Assembly (NCBI GenBank): GCA_020726505.1
Contig: JAHLEZ010000029.1
Coordinates: forward strand, 496,001 to 560,000
Length of the DNA stretch: 64,000 nt
Origin: Leptodontidium sp. MPI-SDFR-AT-0119
Lineage: Eukaryota; Ascomycota; Leotiomycetes; Helotiales; Leptodontidiaceae
Reading direction: 5' to 3'
The first letter of the stretch is position 1; every line of letters begins with the position of its first letter. A program made the translations under genes and the position numbers. The notes beneath the pieces are model-generated. The model was not told the origin of the DNA. It made no database searches and saw only the letters and a list, made by a program, of their open reading frames with translations. This document shows positions 10,842-21,217 of the stretch, piece after piece.

Positions 10842-12578
10842 TTAATTAATGAACTTCTGCCACACAATTACAAGCTTATCAAGCAACTCTTCTCCCACAA
10901 CTTTCTGTAGGATAATTATCCCTTCGACCTGTCCATTCAGGTCTTTGATCCGAGACGTACTGAGAAATATCTTTCTCCTCACTTGCGTTATAAACCATAG
11001 CCCCCGACTTAGTATCATGCTCATAGGGTGGCCATGCTGTTCCACCACTTGTGAAAGTGATAATATCCCTCGCAAATCGTTCCGCCGACTTACATTGGCC
11101 TGCAGAGAGAGCATCTCGGTAGTTCTGGAAGAGGAATGCAACATCTTGCGCGTGCGTGGCACGGCCTTTCCACGGCCCATCCCACAGGTTTTGATTGTTG
11201 AAACGAGACAGGAAAGCCTCTGTGTCTGAAATTTGGCATCTGGACCAAGCCCGGGTGAAATAAACTGTTGGAAGATCAAACATCACATCGTTGCCAAAGT
11301 TCAGCACGGCTTCGGTGGTTTCTAGAGTATTTGAGGTAGCAGAGAGTTCTAGCCCGTACGCCGATATGATGGCCGGAGCCATAGTACTGTCAATTGGATC
11401 AAAGACAGATTTCAGCCATTGTGCCAATGTCTGGGGAAAGATGTCCGTACGCGCTCTCAGTCGACTAGAGTAGATCATGCCTTGGATAATGAGTTAGTAG
11501 TAAGAATAATTTATAAGGCAAAGTAGAGCCGGAAGAAAAAGGAGCAAGTGACAATATGCAAGGAAGAAAGAGGGAAAGCACTGGAATCGTGGGTTCTGCA
11601 TTGAAATACTCACATCCATTTGACAATCCCCAATAAGCAGCCGCTTACAATTCCGTATTGCAGGGAACAACCTTAGAAGCTCCGAATCGTCGGAAAGTCC
11701 CTTGAAAGTAGGTATCTCACGTACATGCTGCATGGGCAACCCACTCGAACATGGTAGAGTCATGTTGGACCCCAAACGCTGATCCAAATTAGCTTCGGGA
11801 GTCTTTCATCTACACTCATCCGAATATTTATTCCATCAAGCTGTCATTATGAGCGGCCCTATCCTTCAGCCTCGTCCCTCTGTGCAAGCGGGCCAGAATT
11901 ACTTCGATATCGCGGCTGAAGTCATTGGCATCAAGGATCTCGCGCCCCAAGCATGACTCCAGCATCTCCTCGGTATACCGAACGAGGAGTTTGGAAGCAA
12001 GATTGGAATGCGCGTTCCTGTTGGACCTCTTGTCGATGGCGATTACGTACCTACCTACACCAGCACTTTCTCCCAGAAATGTTACTCTATCCGCATTACC
12101 GCTAAATCCAGAGACGTGTTGCTTGATCTAGTGTAGCCCGAGTTGCTAATCAGTAAGACTATTATTTGGACCATAGCCCGCCTCACTTATCACAGAAGAA
12201 TGAAGGAAGCCTGGGATTCCGACGCGATAACTGCGAGAAGTAAGAACATCATTAGTATGGAAGACTGTTCGAATGGAACTGGAAACCGTGAGACTTCCGC
12301 ACACTCACTTCAAGCTAACTGGCAATGATGGGCATTCCCATTTCCAGACTCATAGCTACAATTGCAGTTAAATCGTACTGAGGAAACGAGCTGTTACCAG
12401 TAAGAAAGGCCATGCCGTGCACAAAAACCAGCACTGGCAGAGGCCTGCTAGTAGGGTGGCTCGGACCCGTGATGTTCAGATTGAGGCATCTGGTGCCGGA
12501 CTGATGGGGCTCGTTATTCCGCGGTAGAGATTGCTGAATGAGTTGGTAGTAAATGTCTGGGCTATTAGGAGGGCTCAA
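10842..12578 (-). pseudogene. type-B carboxylesterase pseudogene with internal inversion
   Basis: The minus strand from 12578 reads as a fungal type-B carboxylesterase (PVLVFVHG; MPIIAS). After an intron-like gap comes YRVGIPGFLHSSVISEAGYG, then two TAG stops at positions where the family has Gln and Trp, then the nucleophile elbow VTFLGESAG near 12070. The next family segment (VFHLHSSEYLFHQAVIMSGP ... GPLVDGDYVP) is found on the PLUS strand at about 11792-12060. The minus strand resumes at 11787 with LRLFPAIRNCKRLLIGDCQM, and the C-terminal exon starts at about 11476 after a GTGAGT intron. A frameshift near 10910 separates the last residues (LLDKLVIVWQKFIN). The gene is dead: internal inversion of about 270 bp, stops and frameshift. 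Its N-terminal 60 or so residues are also missing. Confidence 0.75.
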
Positions 12579-12890
12579 TGGAAGCGGACTAAATATCCTG
12601 TTTCAGCACGATTCTCTTTTGTCCTTTTTTCATGGAGGATGGCAATAGTACTTGCGTATGTCTTTGATAGCTCGCCACGCGAGAATCGATCCTTCCATGT
12701 TCCGTATGGAACACCTAGGTACTGGTTTATAGCATTAGACCTTTTGATGCTACGAATTTGACTAATTTTCGGGTGCTGGATGGTGTCGTAGATCTCCTTG
12801 GTAGTATCTGCTATTTTCTTTTTTGAATAGTTAATCGTGTCAGTCCTCTCTCCACTTGGAGAATAGTTTGAATGTGTGTCCGGAAGTTTG

Positions 12891-12924
<34 letters not shown>

Positions 12925-13403
12925 GGTCACGTACAAGACGTATAAGAAGACCTAGAAGCAGCTACTTTGCTTCGTCTTCTGGATGGCATATCTAGAGCGG
13001 CAGCCAGCCTTGCACTGCCTCCTGACGAGTGCTCAATCGGGAGCCTTGGATGGGGTTGCCTGCGCAGCTCGCGTCTTTGTACAATATAACCCTTAGATCC
13101 ACTTCTACTATTCTAAGATTTTGGCTGCCAAACAAAGGCATACAAAGCGTCGTCCTGTGAATTCCAAGATACCGGAAATGAACACCTTTTTAAGTACTAG
13201 TAGTCTGAGCTTCAACTAACCTATACCCACTGATGTATTCACCAGAGGACCCAGTACCAGTCACGTTGACAAATCCTTCGTAGGTTAAAAAGGTAGTCGG
13301 AGCACCTATCTCTTGGTCTGGATGAACGATACTAACCATCAGAAGCGTTCCACTCCTCCTGGTATGCCTACAAAGCTAACTTGAGTCAAGTTTCCACAAA
13401 TTA
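12579..13403. other. intergenic, no gene; contains poly-G tract
   Basis: No supported gene on either strand. The 31-G homopolymer at 12893-12923 is annotated separately. The remainder is of mixed composition with short frames only. The right end runs into the decayed DUF7924 gene. Confidence 0.5.
12893..12923 (+). repeat. 31-base poly-G homopolymer
   Basis: An uninterrupted run of 31 G residues, preceded by TTTGTT and followed by AGGTCACGT. Runs this long are rare in fungal DNA and the length given may be an assembly estimate. Confidence 0.9.
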
Positions 13404-14740
13404 AAGATCGGAAACGAAAACGATCACAGGAAGATGAACCCACCCTCCCCTCCAGTGCCACTTCTCCTCAAAAGTGACCGCGACCATCCCCTCCATAATC
13501 TTCTATCGAAGACACAATCGGCGAGACAGCAGCCGTCAGTGACAGCGGGGAGGAGATCAGCCCACTTGAATACTGGAGGAGGAAGCTCCGTTGCCTAAGG
13601 GATACTCTGAACCGGAGAGCAACATGAATCATCTGCTTGCGAGGAAGAAATCCTCTCCATCTGTTTGTGGCAAGCTATCGGGAGCTGGCTCTGCCGCGCC
13701 CAGCTCCACCACACCCAGTGATCAAAAGCCGAGGGAAGCCAAGAGTGCTCCGTATCAAAGCCCGCAATACAAAATCCTGCTTGAGACCAAGGGTAGATTT
13801 ATGCGCAAATCGGAGTTGGGTATCGCGGACACAAGCAAGACCGTTTTGCCGGACCCGAGCTGGGCTGAGCAAATAGTTCCAGAGGATTCATTGTTTCAGG
13901 ATGATCTCTTAGACGAGACTTGCGAAATGATACAAGACAGGAACGATGCCAAGGTTATTCAAGATATCTCTCGACTGATCGTCCCTTCCGCTCAGTCTCT
14001 AGCCATGCATGGCGCCAAACGTCTAATAACCTTGATCGAAAGTGTCAACAAAGGCTTAGACAATTCCATCACACTCACCAAACCTCGTCTGCAACCAAAC
14101 TATGCTATTGAATTTAAGCGAACTGCTTTCACTGAAGATCAGCTTAAAAAAATCCAGCCGTTTATTAGTAGCTTCTCGGAAATGTCTCTCTTCATAGGTA
14201 AATATTATATGAACTTCCCGTTTCTTACGTGCGAGGTCAAGTGCGGCGCCGCGGCACTTAATATTACGGACTGATAGAATGCTCACAGCATAGCCCTAGC
14301 GGTGAGAGGTATTGTCAAACTCTTCAGACTTGTAAAGCGCGAAAAAGAGCTTCATCAAGATATCCTCGCTTTCTCCATCTCGCACGATGACCAGACAGTG
14401 AGAATCTACGGCTACTACCCTGTAATCGACGGAAACAAAACTACATTCTACCGCCATCCGATTCGTGAGTTCAGCTTCACGGAACTCGATGGCAAAGAGA
14501 AATGAACGTCATACAAGTTCACCAAGAATGTCTACGACATATGGATGCCGACTTACCCCAAAAGAATCTGTTCGGTTATCCATAAGTTGCCCCCCGAGCC
14601 CCACAAGATTGAAAAGACAACCATTTTTGACGGCGCCTACATACGGGGTTTTCAGCATGCTGTGCATTGTGCAAGCTCACTAACTGGTCCTTCTCAAGTG
14701 TTCACCGCTCGTAAATTGCTAATTATTTTGACGGGATAAC
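13404..14740 (+). pseudogene. DUF7924-family gene inactivated by RIP-type stops
   Basis: The frame reads as the fungal DUF7924 family, a protein of unknown function common in dispensable regions. It has SNMNHLLARKKSS, APYQSPQYKILLETKG, PNYAIEFKRTAFTEDQLKK, then FPFLTCEVKCGAAALNITD. There TGA TAG replaces the family's Arg-Gln (CGA CAG), after which NAHSIALAVRGIVKLFRLVK continues in frame. A further TGA replaces Trp at about 14503 before SYKFTKNVYDIWMP. All three are C-to-T or G-to-A changes. A one-base loss near 13590 separates the N-terminal part (ISPLEYWRRKLR) from the rest, and two more stops lie near 13470-13490. The 3' end runs up against the convergent ester hydrolase at 14723. Not functional as written. 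Confidence 0.75.
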
Positions 14741-16689
14741 AGGAAGTGTGACGTAATTTAAAAGATTCGGCGCAAAATGAATATGATTGTATCCAGCAAA
14801 CTTGTCTTCCGCTCTATGCTTTAATGTCAGAAACTCTGGTTGATATATGGATGCCTAATTTGGTGCTTTGCTTACCGGTCGACAGCATCTTCATGGCGAA
14901 AAATTCCACAGCCTTCAGTGTCTCCAGATGAGACCTCAAACATGATCTTGCTCCCCTTTTCGACAACAACATTGGTAGGCCATATTTCCACGTCCACCGG
15001 ATATATTTCGCCTGGGATCACCGGCTGCATATCAGTGCTGTAGTAATTACGAGCAGGCAGGTAGGAACGGTGCTTTGGGTTCTGCGTGTCAACTTTCCGA
15101 ATACTAACACGCAGCCATCCTTTGCACAGCGGTACAGGGTCGCCAGCGGAGCCAGTGTAGTGAACTTCTTTCCCAGATGCAAGGATGTGGCGGAGTGTGA
15201 CAAAGAGATCAATATCCTTTGGGGTGACGCCCTCGGGAAAAGGGCTCATTGATATATTCAGATGCGCCGTGATATGCCCGGTAATCTCTGTTTCCTCATC
15301 GAACCCTGGTGTAGAGAACTGCAACAACTGTGGGGACTTGATTGTTCCCATTGCTTTGTAGGAGAGTTTGGCTGGAAGCTGGCTAAGTAACATTGAACTC
15401 TCTCGTGAAAGCCCAAGCGCAGGGGTGAGGTAAAATTTCTGATACAGAGTCCGAGCGATTGGCCATTCGAACTCTTCCCGCCTTTGAAATGCCTTCTCTG
15501 CCAAGGCGTCGTTGAATCCCACGTCTCCTTTACGAAGAATGAGAGAAATTGGAGCAACTTTACCCTTTACACTCCAGCCTACACGATCCTCCCCTTTGAG
15601 AAACGCATCCAAGAAGCTTCTCTGGATTTCGGCCTCCTCTGAGTAGTAGAAGGGCAGATCATGTCGGCCTGTTATCATTCTGAGGTACTTGTACTCTGAT
15701 CCAGCTTGGGCGAAACCTTCGATATTGCCACGGAGATGGAGAGTGATGCCGCCCCAATTTCCTACAGAGAGAAGTGGCACTTGAACATCGCTCATGGTAT
15801 ACTCCCTGGATGCGTAGTACTCCTCGTCTCGAAACTGATGAGTCCGATTATCGAGGGGCTGCTCTCGTCGAGACTTTGTCAGCTGCTCGTCGGAGAGTAC
15901 AACCTCCGGTGCAATTGGTAGCGGTTCTCCATCCAAGCCCTCCGACCTCCCATATTGATTTGAGCCCACTCTGCGCCACCAGAAACCAATGAAGACGTTG
16001 GAAAGAATGCCTCCGTGCCTGCATCGATCACGGTAATAGTCTGACATTCCTTCCCATGGAATGATCGCTGCGAGACCTTTGGGTCTGCGCGCCGCAACAC
16101 GCCATTGACTACCAGCGTAATAGCTGATTCCCAACAAGGCAACCTTTCCAGAGCACCATTCTCGCCTCGACACCCATTCTACTACATCAAAAAAAGCTTC
16201 ACTCGTTCCTCGGCTCTGTTCAAGTATTAGTGTCATTGATCAAATATTTTTGGGTGACCGCAAAGCTCACCATCGTATCCAAAACCCCTGGGGACTGTCC
16301 CAATCCTCGCTCGTCGGCTCTAACAACGGCATAGCCGTGCTTTGTCCAGTATCCAGGATCAGGAGTCTCCCACGCTGAATGTTCAGATTTGTGCTCTGGG
16401 TTGATCTCCTCCCACGACTTGGGGTGGAATCTAATATGATCAGCTAGGTGTTCGATTGCAACTTGCAAAATCCCACCAGTACGCCAACTTACGTTTTGTA
16501 TGGCAAGTCCTTGCCATACGGACCATAGGTAACAATTGCGGGTACTCTGTCTTGGGTCTTTGGTCTGAATACGTTGCAGCGCACCAGACCGTCAGATGAG
16601 GTAAGAGGGACAGTCGCATTTAGTTGGAAGATATATGGGAAAGAGGTAGTGTTGGTCAAGGAGATGTCCTTGGGGTCCAAGGTTTCCAT
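14723..16689 (-). CDS. CocE/NonD-family serine ester hydrolase (copy 1)
   Basis: Four exons, complement(join(14723..14813,14876..16215,16271..16430,16493..16689)), give 595 aa, the usual length for fungal X-Pro dipeptidyl-peptidase-like acyl esterases (family of cocaine esterase CocE). The alpha/beta-hydrolase domain has VTYGPYGKD, ETPDPGYWTKHGYAVVRADE and the nucleophile elbow LLGISYYAGSQW. The C-terminal jelly-roll part has TEITGHITAHLNISM and ends NYVTLPVIPSK. Introns are 62, 60 and 55 nt with GTAAGT, GTGAGC and GTAAGC donors; all junctions keep frame. No signal peptide is seen, so it is probably cytosolic. It likely hydrolyses an ester or amide of the cluster substrate. A second, distinct member lies at 40586-42585. 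It ends against the DUF7924 relic and marks the left edge of the catabolic block. Confidence 0.88.
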
Positions 16690-17303
16690 TGTTAAAAAGA
16701 AGGTACGAATGCTGGATCCTGTTAGCTAGGTAAGGCTTCGAAGGTATGCTTCTTGCGAATATAATGGACTTTGATGGTTACTACTTTCTTTCCCCTTAAG
16801 GAGAATTTCGACACGTGCTCGGATGATACTTGGTCAAAATATGCCTTCGGTATTTTTTGCGGGGTCGGTTTGTGGGGGACCGACTTTGAGGAAATACGCA
16901 ACCCTTCAATTATGAAGCGTCCCGGTGGTGGAGTGTGTTAACGTGCGCTATGACTTTGAGGAAATTTCTCTTGAACTGCCCGAGAACTTGTTTTGGGGTC
17001 ACAATGAGAAATACCACCCATTCATTTTGAGTAGGTAGTCTTCATCACGTGATATAAAACGCTTATTGAAAGCAGTGAGATCAACACCCCAAGGGCGCCC
17101 GTCTCCTTACGGCTTTTACATAAGGGTCAGACACACCACCCTTCAATAAGTTGAAAAGAAGTGGACCCACTAAAATATCACGTGCGATCACTTTGATCAA
17201 TTACGTTACATGTAGCCTCTTTATAGAAACAAACAGGTAGATATAATGCAAGCTGACTGCCAAGTTATCTCTACATTGAACAATGTGAAAGATTTCTAAT
17301 CAA
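16690..17303. other. intergenic: promoter of ester hydrolase 1 and 3' flank of dioxygenase
   Basis: No gene seen. The left part should hold the promoter of the minus-strand ester hydrolase. CACGTGAT-type sequence recurs (near 17046, and ATCACGTGCGATCAC near 17177), partly palindromic E-box-like sites. The family of factors binding them cannot be told from sequence. Confidence 0.35.
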
Positions 17304-18514
17304 CTAGATCGCTACAGCTGATGGGCTCGTGTTGCCAAAATAAGCACCAGTGAGGTCATTAAACTCGCCGCCCCAAATTGTGTAGTCATCTCTACTCAGT
17401 GCATGTCGTCCTGGCTCATTGTCTTCATTCACCACATCACCATCGGTGTAATGCTCGACAATGAAACCCTCTGTATCGTACCAGTAGTCAAAGATCTGGC
17501 TACCAAGCAGATGTCGCCCGACGCCCCACATGAGTTTGTAGCCTTTGTTCCTCAGATGGTAATGCCCCTGCAGCTGCACGTCGGTATCATGGACCTCAAA
17601 GCTGGAGTGATGGGGCCCCGCGAATTCCTGATCGGGAAACTTCTGAAAATGGAAAAAGCAGTGGTGGTCGCTGTAGTGCTTCCCGAGGTCAAGATTGTAG
17701 AAAACTGCGAAGTCCTACTTCCAGTCAGCGTTCTTCTCTTTCATGGAGTAGTGATTCCCTGCTCGCTCTACTCTGCACTTCATCCGCGGGGGTAGCTGAA
17801 TATTATTAAAAGGACAATTACCTGAGACTCATCCTTCATGTCCGCCTGGATATCCATACTGCGAATATTGAAGTTCTCCATGTACCAGGACGAAATCTTG
17901 CCTACGTCGTGGGAGATATGGCCGAAATGACCAAGCTTGAAAACTGCAGCGGCTCCCTTTGTTAAACGTTGATATACCCCCCTTCTGGGTTTCTCGTCGT
18001 CGAATTCTTGAGCTGGGTTGAAAATCGAAGCGCTCTTTGGTGGTGGCCGCGTGGGAATTGTTTGGTAACCGAAGACGATATTGAATAACACACCGTCTGG
18101 ATCTCGGATCTTTACGACCTTCCCACCCCCTGGGAAATCGGAGTTGCGAATGGGTCCCGCTCCTGGAAGAGCAGCAGCACGGTTCAGATCACCTTCTGTT
18201 GCAGCTTCCATAGCACCCCCAAAGAAGAGGGGCTTGTCGGTCCGCTCGGAGACGTAGACAACAGGCTGGTCGTTATACCCTTTATAGTAGATTCTTTCTG
18301 GGTTTGACGTACGATACGCTTCTTCCAGTCCGAAATCTAGGGCAAACTGATGTGCCTAAGCTCTATAATCAGTGTGATGAACCTGCCATGGGAAGTGATA
18401 AGTTGCCTTTTCGATATCAACATGGCCATAATGCACCCAAACCGGCCTCTTGAGGATCACACGGTTCGGGTTGGGCTTCAGCCAGGGTTTGTCTTGAAAG
18501 TTGACAACTGGCAT
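17304..18514 (-). CDS. vicinal-oxygen-chelate extradiol dioxygenase
   Basis: Three exons, complement(join(17304..17714,17822..18355,18407..18514)), give 350 aa, starting MPVVNFQDKPWLKPNPNR. Two glyoxalase/bleomycin-type modules are visible: residues about 24-110 (PVWVHYGHVDIEK, HQFALDFGL) and about 150-300. The second carries candidate iron ligands in HFGHISHD, HHSSFEVHD and VEHYTDGD, the His-His-Glu pattern of type-I extradiol enzymes such as biphenyl-2,3-diol 1,2-dioxygenase. It would open a catechol-type ring next to the two hydroxyls. The first intron (18356-18406, 51 nt) uses a GC donor (GCAACT); no GT donor gives a usable intron, and the GC junction restores the family's EKAHQFALDFG run. 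The second intron is 107 nt. It is divergent from the carboxymuconolactone-decarboxylase-like gene at 19043. It is the likely ring-opening step. Confidence 0.87.
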
Positions 18515-19042
18515 CGTGGATTTGGTGGCCTAATAGAGTAGTGCTATGGCTGGGGGGGATCGCTACTAGATTACGCTCTTGAGACATCTTCTGGTTTGCG
18601 AAAATGAGAGTCCTTTTACAAACTGCAAATATTGACCACTGCGCCTTGAATCCGCGGGCAGGGTACCTGGATGTCGAGACTTGCAACACTAACCACATTT
18701 CGGTTATGTGGGGGGAGGGGGAAGGGGGAACCAAGCTGCCCGCCCTCGGGAAACGTGCAAAGGTACGGAAGAAAAGAAACAATAAGGCTAACACATCGGG
18801 TCCAGTAGATTGCGTAATTGAATTCTTTTTCAACCCGGCTCCTGAAATTCTTTTGGGGGATTCCTATCGCCATGCGCAACTAGATCTTATCGAATTTGAA
18901 AGCCAACCTACACCTGAGCTCCCCACCCGCAGTAAATGATTTCCATCCATCACCCTTTGACGACAGAGCTATCGAGACGATCAAGCGTCAATTAGCTTTG
19001 CTTGCAGCTTCGTCTTCAGAGCGAGGCGCAAAACCTTCAACT
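18515..19042. promoter_or_regulatory. shared divergent promoter, G-rich
   Basis: This 528-bp region lies between the dioxygenase (minus) and the decarboxylase-like gene (plus), so the two are probably co-regulated. It contains a purine tract at 18708-18728 with three runs of five or six G separated by A or AA, and further short G runs near 18550, which could form a quadruplex. An in-frame ATG at 18896 could extend the right-hand gene by 49 codons, but the start at 19043 matches the paralogue at 23312 better. Confidence 0.4.
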
Positions 19043-19932
19043 ATGTCGGAATTCGAAAAACGATATCTCACCATTGCCAATAAACCGGACGCGCCAGAAT
19101 CCACTTTTGACTTTGTGAGTGAGATTCACAGGACATTGATATGCAATGCTCCGGAACTGGAATCAATCGCATACCCTCTTCTTGTTCGTTAACCTCGTAT
19201 GACTTCTTCGGACTCGTACATTCATTGACAAACACGAAGGCTTCTATGGCGGTAGGCTGTCGTAGACCAGATATGGTCCCTCTTCTTTTTAATGCTGCCA
19301 TCTGCAATCTCACGGAGGATGATCAAATTGCACATATCTTTCAAGCGTTCTCGGGCGCTATTATTACAGTTTGGCCTTCGGTAGGGGCGCCATGGTGCAA
19401 CCCCGCGATGATGAGTCTGGCGAATATTCTCAGGCAGAGAAATTTTCGCCTTGTTGAAAAGCTAAGCATCCGGTACTAATTCCTCCTGCTCTGACTCTGA
19501 TGTTTACATGGAACTAAAGACAAAATTCACAGGCCGCCAATCGGACCGGCTGATATAGAAGCTGGCAACAAGCTGTTGAACGAGAGATACACTGCAACCA
19601 AGGACCCTACTGTACAAGATCTACTGAGCACTTATTGCCGGGACTTCGACAACCTCACTCGTGCAGTAGCACTCGGATACTGCCATGTTGGCACTACAAG
19701 TAGCGGCATCTTTGAAGAGCATCAAACTGAGCTCATACTTGCGGCAGCACTTGCGTCTGCCGGAGCTACGCGATCTGCCACAGTGCACGGTAAGACGGCG
19801 TTGGCCTTGGGCAACTCATTAGACGGTGTCAAGGCAGTTTATATGATAGCTGTGGACCTCAACCAGTGGAATCATACACCGTGCACACCGGTGGATGTTG
19901 TCAAGCTCTCCGCCGAACTGAAGGCCTTGTAG
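19043..19932 (+). CDS. carboxymuconolactone-decarboxylase-like protein (copy 1)
   Basis: Three exons, join(19043..19183,19240..19472,19533..19932), give 257 aa. The start MSEFEKRYLT was chosen because the paralogue at 23312 begins the same way and shares the first two intron positions and phases. The AhpD-like helical fold is suggested by HQTELILAAALASAGATRSA followed by TVHGKTALALG and LNQW near the C-terminus. No CxxC peroxidase-type pair is seen, so it resembles gamma-carboxymuconolactone decarboxylase more than AhpD. The 5' splice site of intron 1 (GTTCGT) is weak. It is probably a cytosolic decarboxylase or isomerase acting after ring opening, but the actual reaction is unknown. It is divergent from the extradiol dioxygenase. 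Confidence 0.78.
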
Positions 19933-20226
19933 GCGTATCTTACTCCGGCGCCCGCACATCAAATGATAGATTATTTATATTATTCCAACACATGCGAACT
20001 TCGAAATACCTTATGGACGAAATGATCTTCCCCGCGCCTAAACAAGGTTTTGTTACCAGGCATCGTAGTAATGTGAAGGGCAGTGTTTCCCACCAATACC
20101 CATCTTGCAGCAACAACCTTCAGCGAGATTCGTAGCAGAATTCCTTCACGGTTGTTTATTGTTTTCTTCATGTTTTCATGAAAGGGCTTTCCTTCTCCTG
20201 CCCAGTATACTCAAAGCCGCTGAATA

Positions 20227-20760
20227 CTATAGCCCTGCCTCAAGCATCTCTTCACCCCCTAGTTTCAAAGGATTGGCATCCATCAGGACAAAGAACAAGC
20301 GGGCCCATGCCGTTCCACGATTATGCCAAGCATGAATTGTCCCTCGTTGGACAATGACATCTCCAGCCCGAACCTTCACACATTCTCCATTATCAAGTTC
20401 CATTTCAACGCCGTCTCCAAATAAGACAACTCCATAATCGAGGGACAAGGTTCTGTGCATTGGGCTTGACAGACCAGGTCCAAAGTCAACAGCTCGCAGG
20501 ATGCTTCCACCTTTTGTTGATGGAGGGACCTGGCCAGCTAAGAATGCAGTGCTCGAGATGTCGTTAGGAAATGTATTTGTGCCCCAAAGGACGGCCGCTT
20601 GGTGAATCTTGGCTTCTTCCTCGCTGCACCCTGGCCGTATTCCCATTTCTGGTCGGGTATCGGAGATCACGATCGAGGTTCCTTTCTTGTCGTGGCCTGT
20701 GACAATTCGCCGGGGTGGTTGGGGTTTTTCGGCACATGTTTCGCCTCCATCTTGTCTGTG
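20227..20760 (-). CDS. cupin-domain protein (5' end unresolved)
   Basis: The clear coding part runs from about 20754 (PQPPRRIVTGHD) to the stop at 20227. It contains a single cupin barrel: SPMHRTLSLDYGVVLFGDGV for motif 1, and GDVIVQRGTIHAWHNRGTAW for motif 2 with a metal-binding His. Such fungal cupins accompany aromatic or polyketide tailoring clusters and may be dioxygenases, decarboxylases or cyclase-like helpers; nothing in the sequence decides. The frame is open upstream to 20970, but without an ATG and with poor family likeness. A GTAAGT donor near 20814 and a CACAG acceptor near 20756 suggest an upstream exon, yet no phase-compatible start was found. A short first exon or a broken 5' end are both possible. 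It lies between the decarboxylase-like gene (tail-to-tail) and the monooxygenase on the same strand. Confidence 0.65.
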   Translation of the reverse strand, partial: HRQDGGETCAEKPQPPRRIVTGHDKKGTSIVISDTRPEMGIRPGCSEEEAKIHQAAVLWGTNTFPNDISSTAFLAGQVPPSTKGGSILRAVDFGPGLSSPMHRTLSLDYGVVLFGDGVEMELDNGECVKVRAGDVIVQRGTIHAWHNRGTAWARLFFVLMDANPLKLGGEEMLEAGL

Positions 20761-21217
20761 ATCCCTTCCAAATGAGCAGTCAAGCCAGACACGGAGAAGC
20801 GCTGAACTTACATTGCAAGTGTGGTAAAGTGATCTCTTCAAACAGTCTCTGTCGAGTATCCAGCTCTCGTTCAATAAACTGTGGCGTCCAGTAATTGTTC
20901 TACTATGAAGCCGGAGTGTGCGGTATCCTCCCTCGAGATTTGGTTGAGCACAGGTCGGCAAGTTTATCACGGACGCAGCATCATATGTTTTGAGAAGTCG
21001 GTTGTGAAACGGTGCATTGAATAATGTCTACACGTCCACTACAGATAAATGCCACGAGTGCCGCCCTGGGTGCCGGCGGGGCCGATTACCCCACAAGGAT
21101 AGCAATTGCACCTCGAAAATTGAACCATTTAGTCAAATCTAAACTCGAATGGATACTATTCTATGAGGCATGAGTAAGTCCTCCGCGGCACACCAGGGCT
21201 GATCTTTGATCATCCAA
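20761..21217. other. cupin upstream region / monooxygenase 3' flank
   Basis: This stretch should hold the unresolved 5' exon and promoter of the cupin gene and the 3' end of the monooxygenase transcript. The minus-strand frame is open to 20970 but has no ATG. No other gene is supported. Confidence 0.35.

Noticed and set aside
18896..19042. Upstream in-frame ATG for the first decarboxylase-like gene
   Set aside because: The extra 49 residues have no counterpart in the paralogue at 23312, whose start aligns with 19043.
20760..20970. Extension of the cupin reading frame to 20970
   Set aside because: No ATG starts it and the residues do not resemble cupin N-termini; it includes likely intron sequence.
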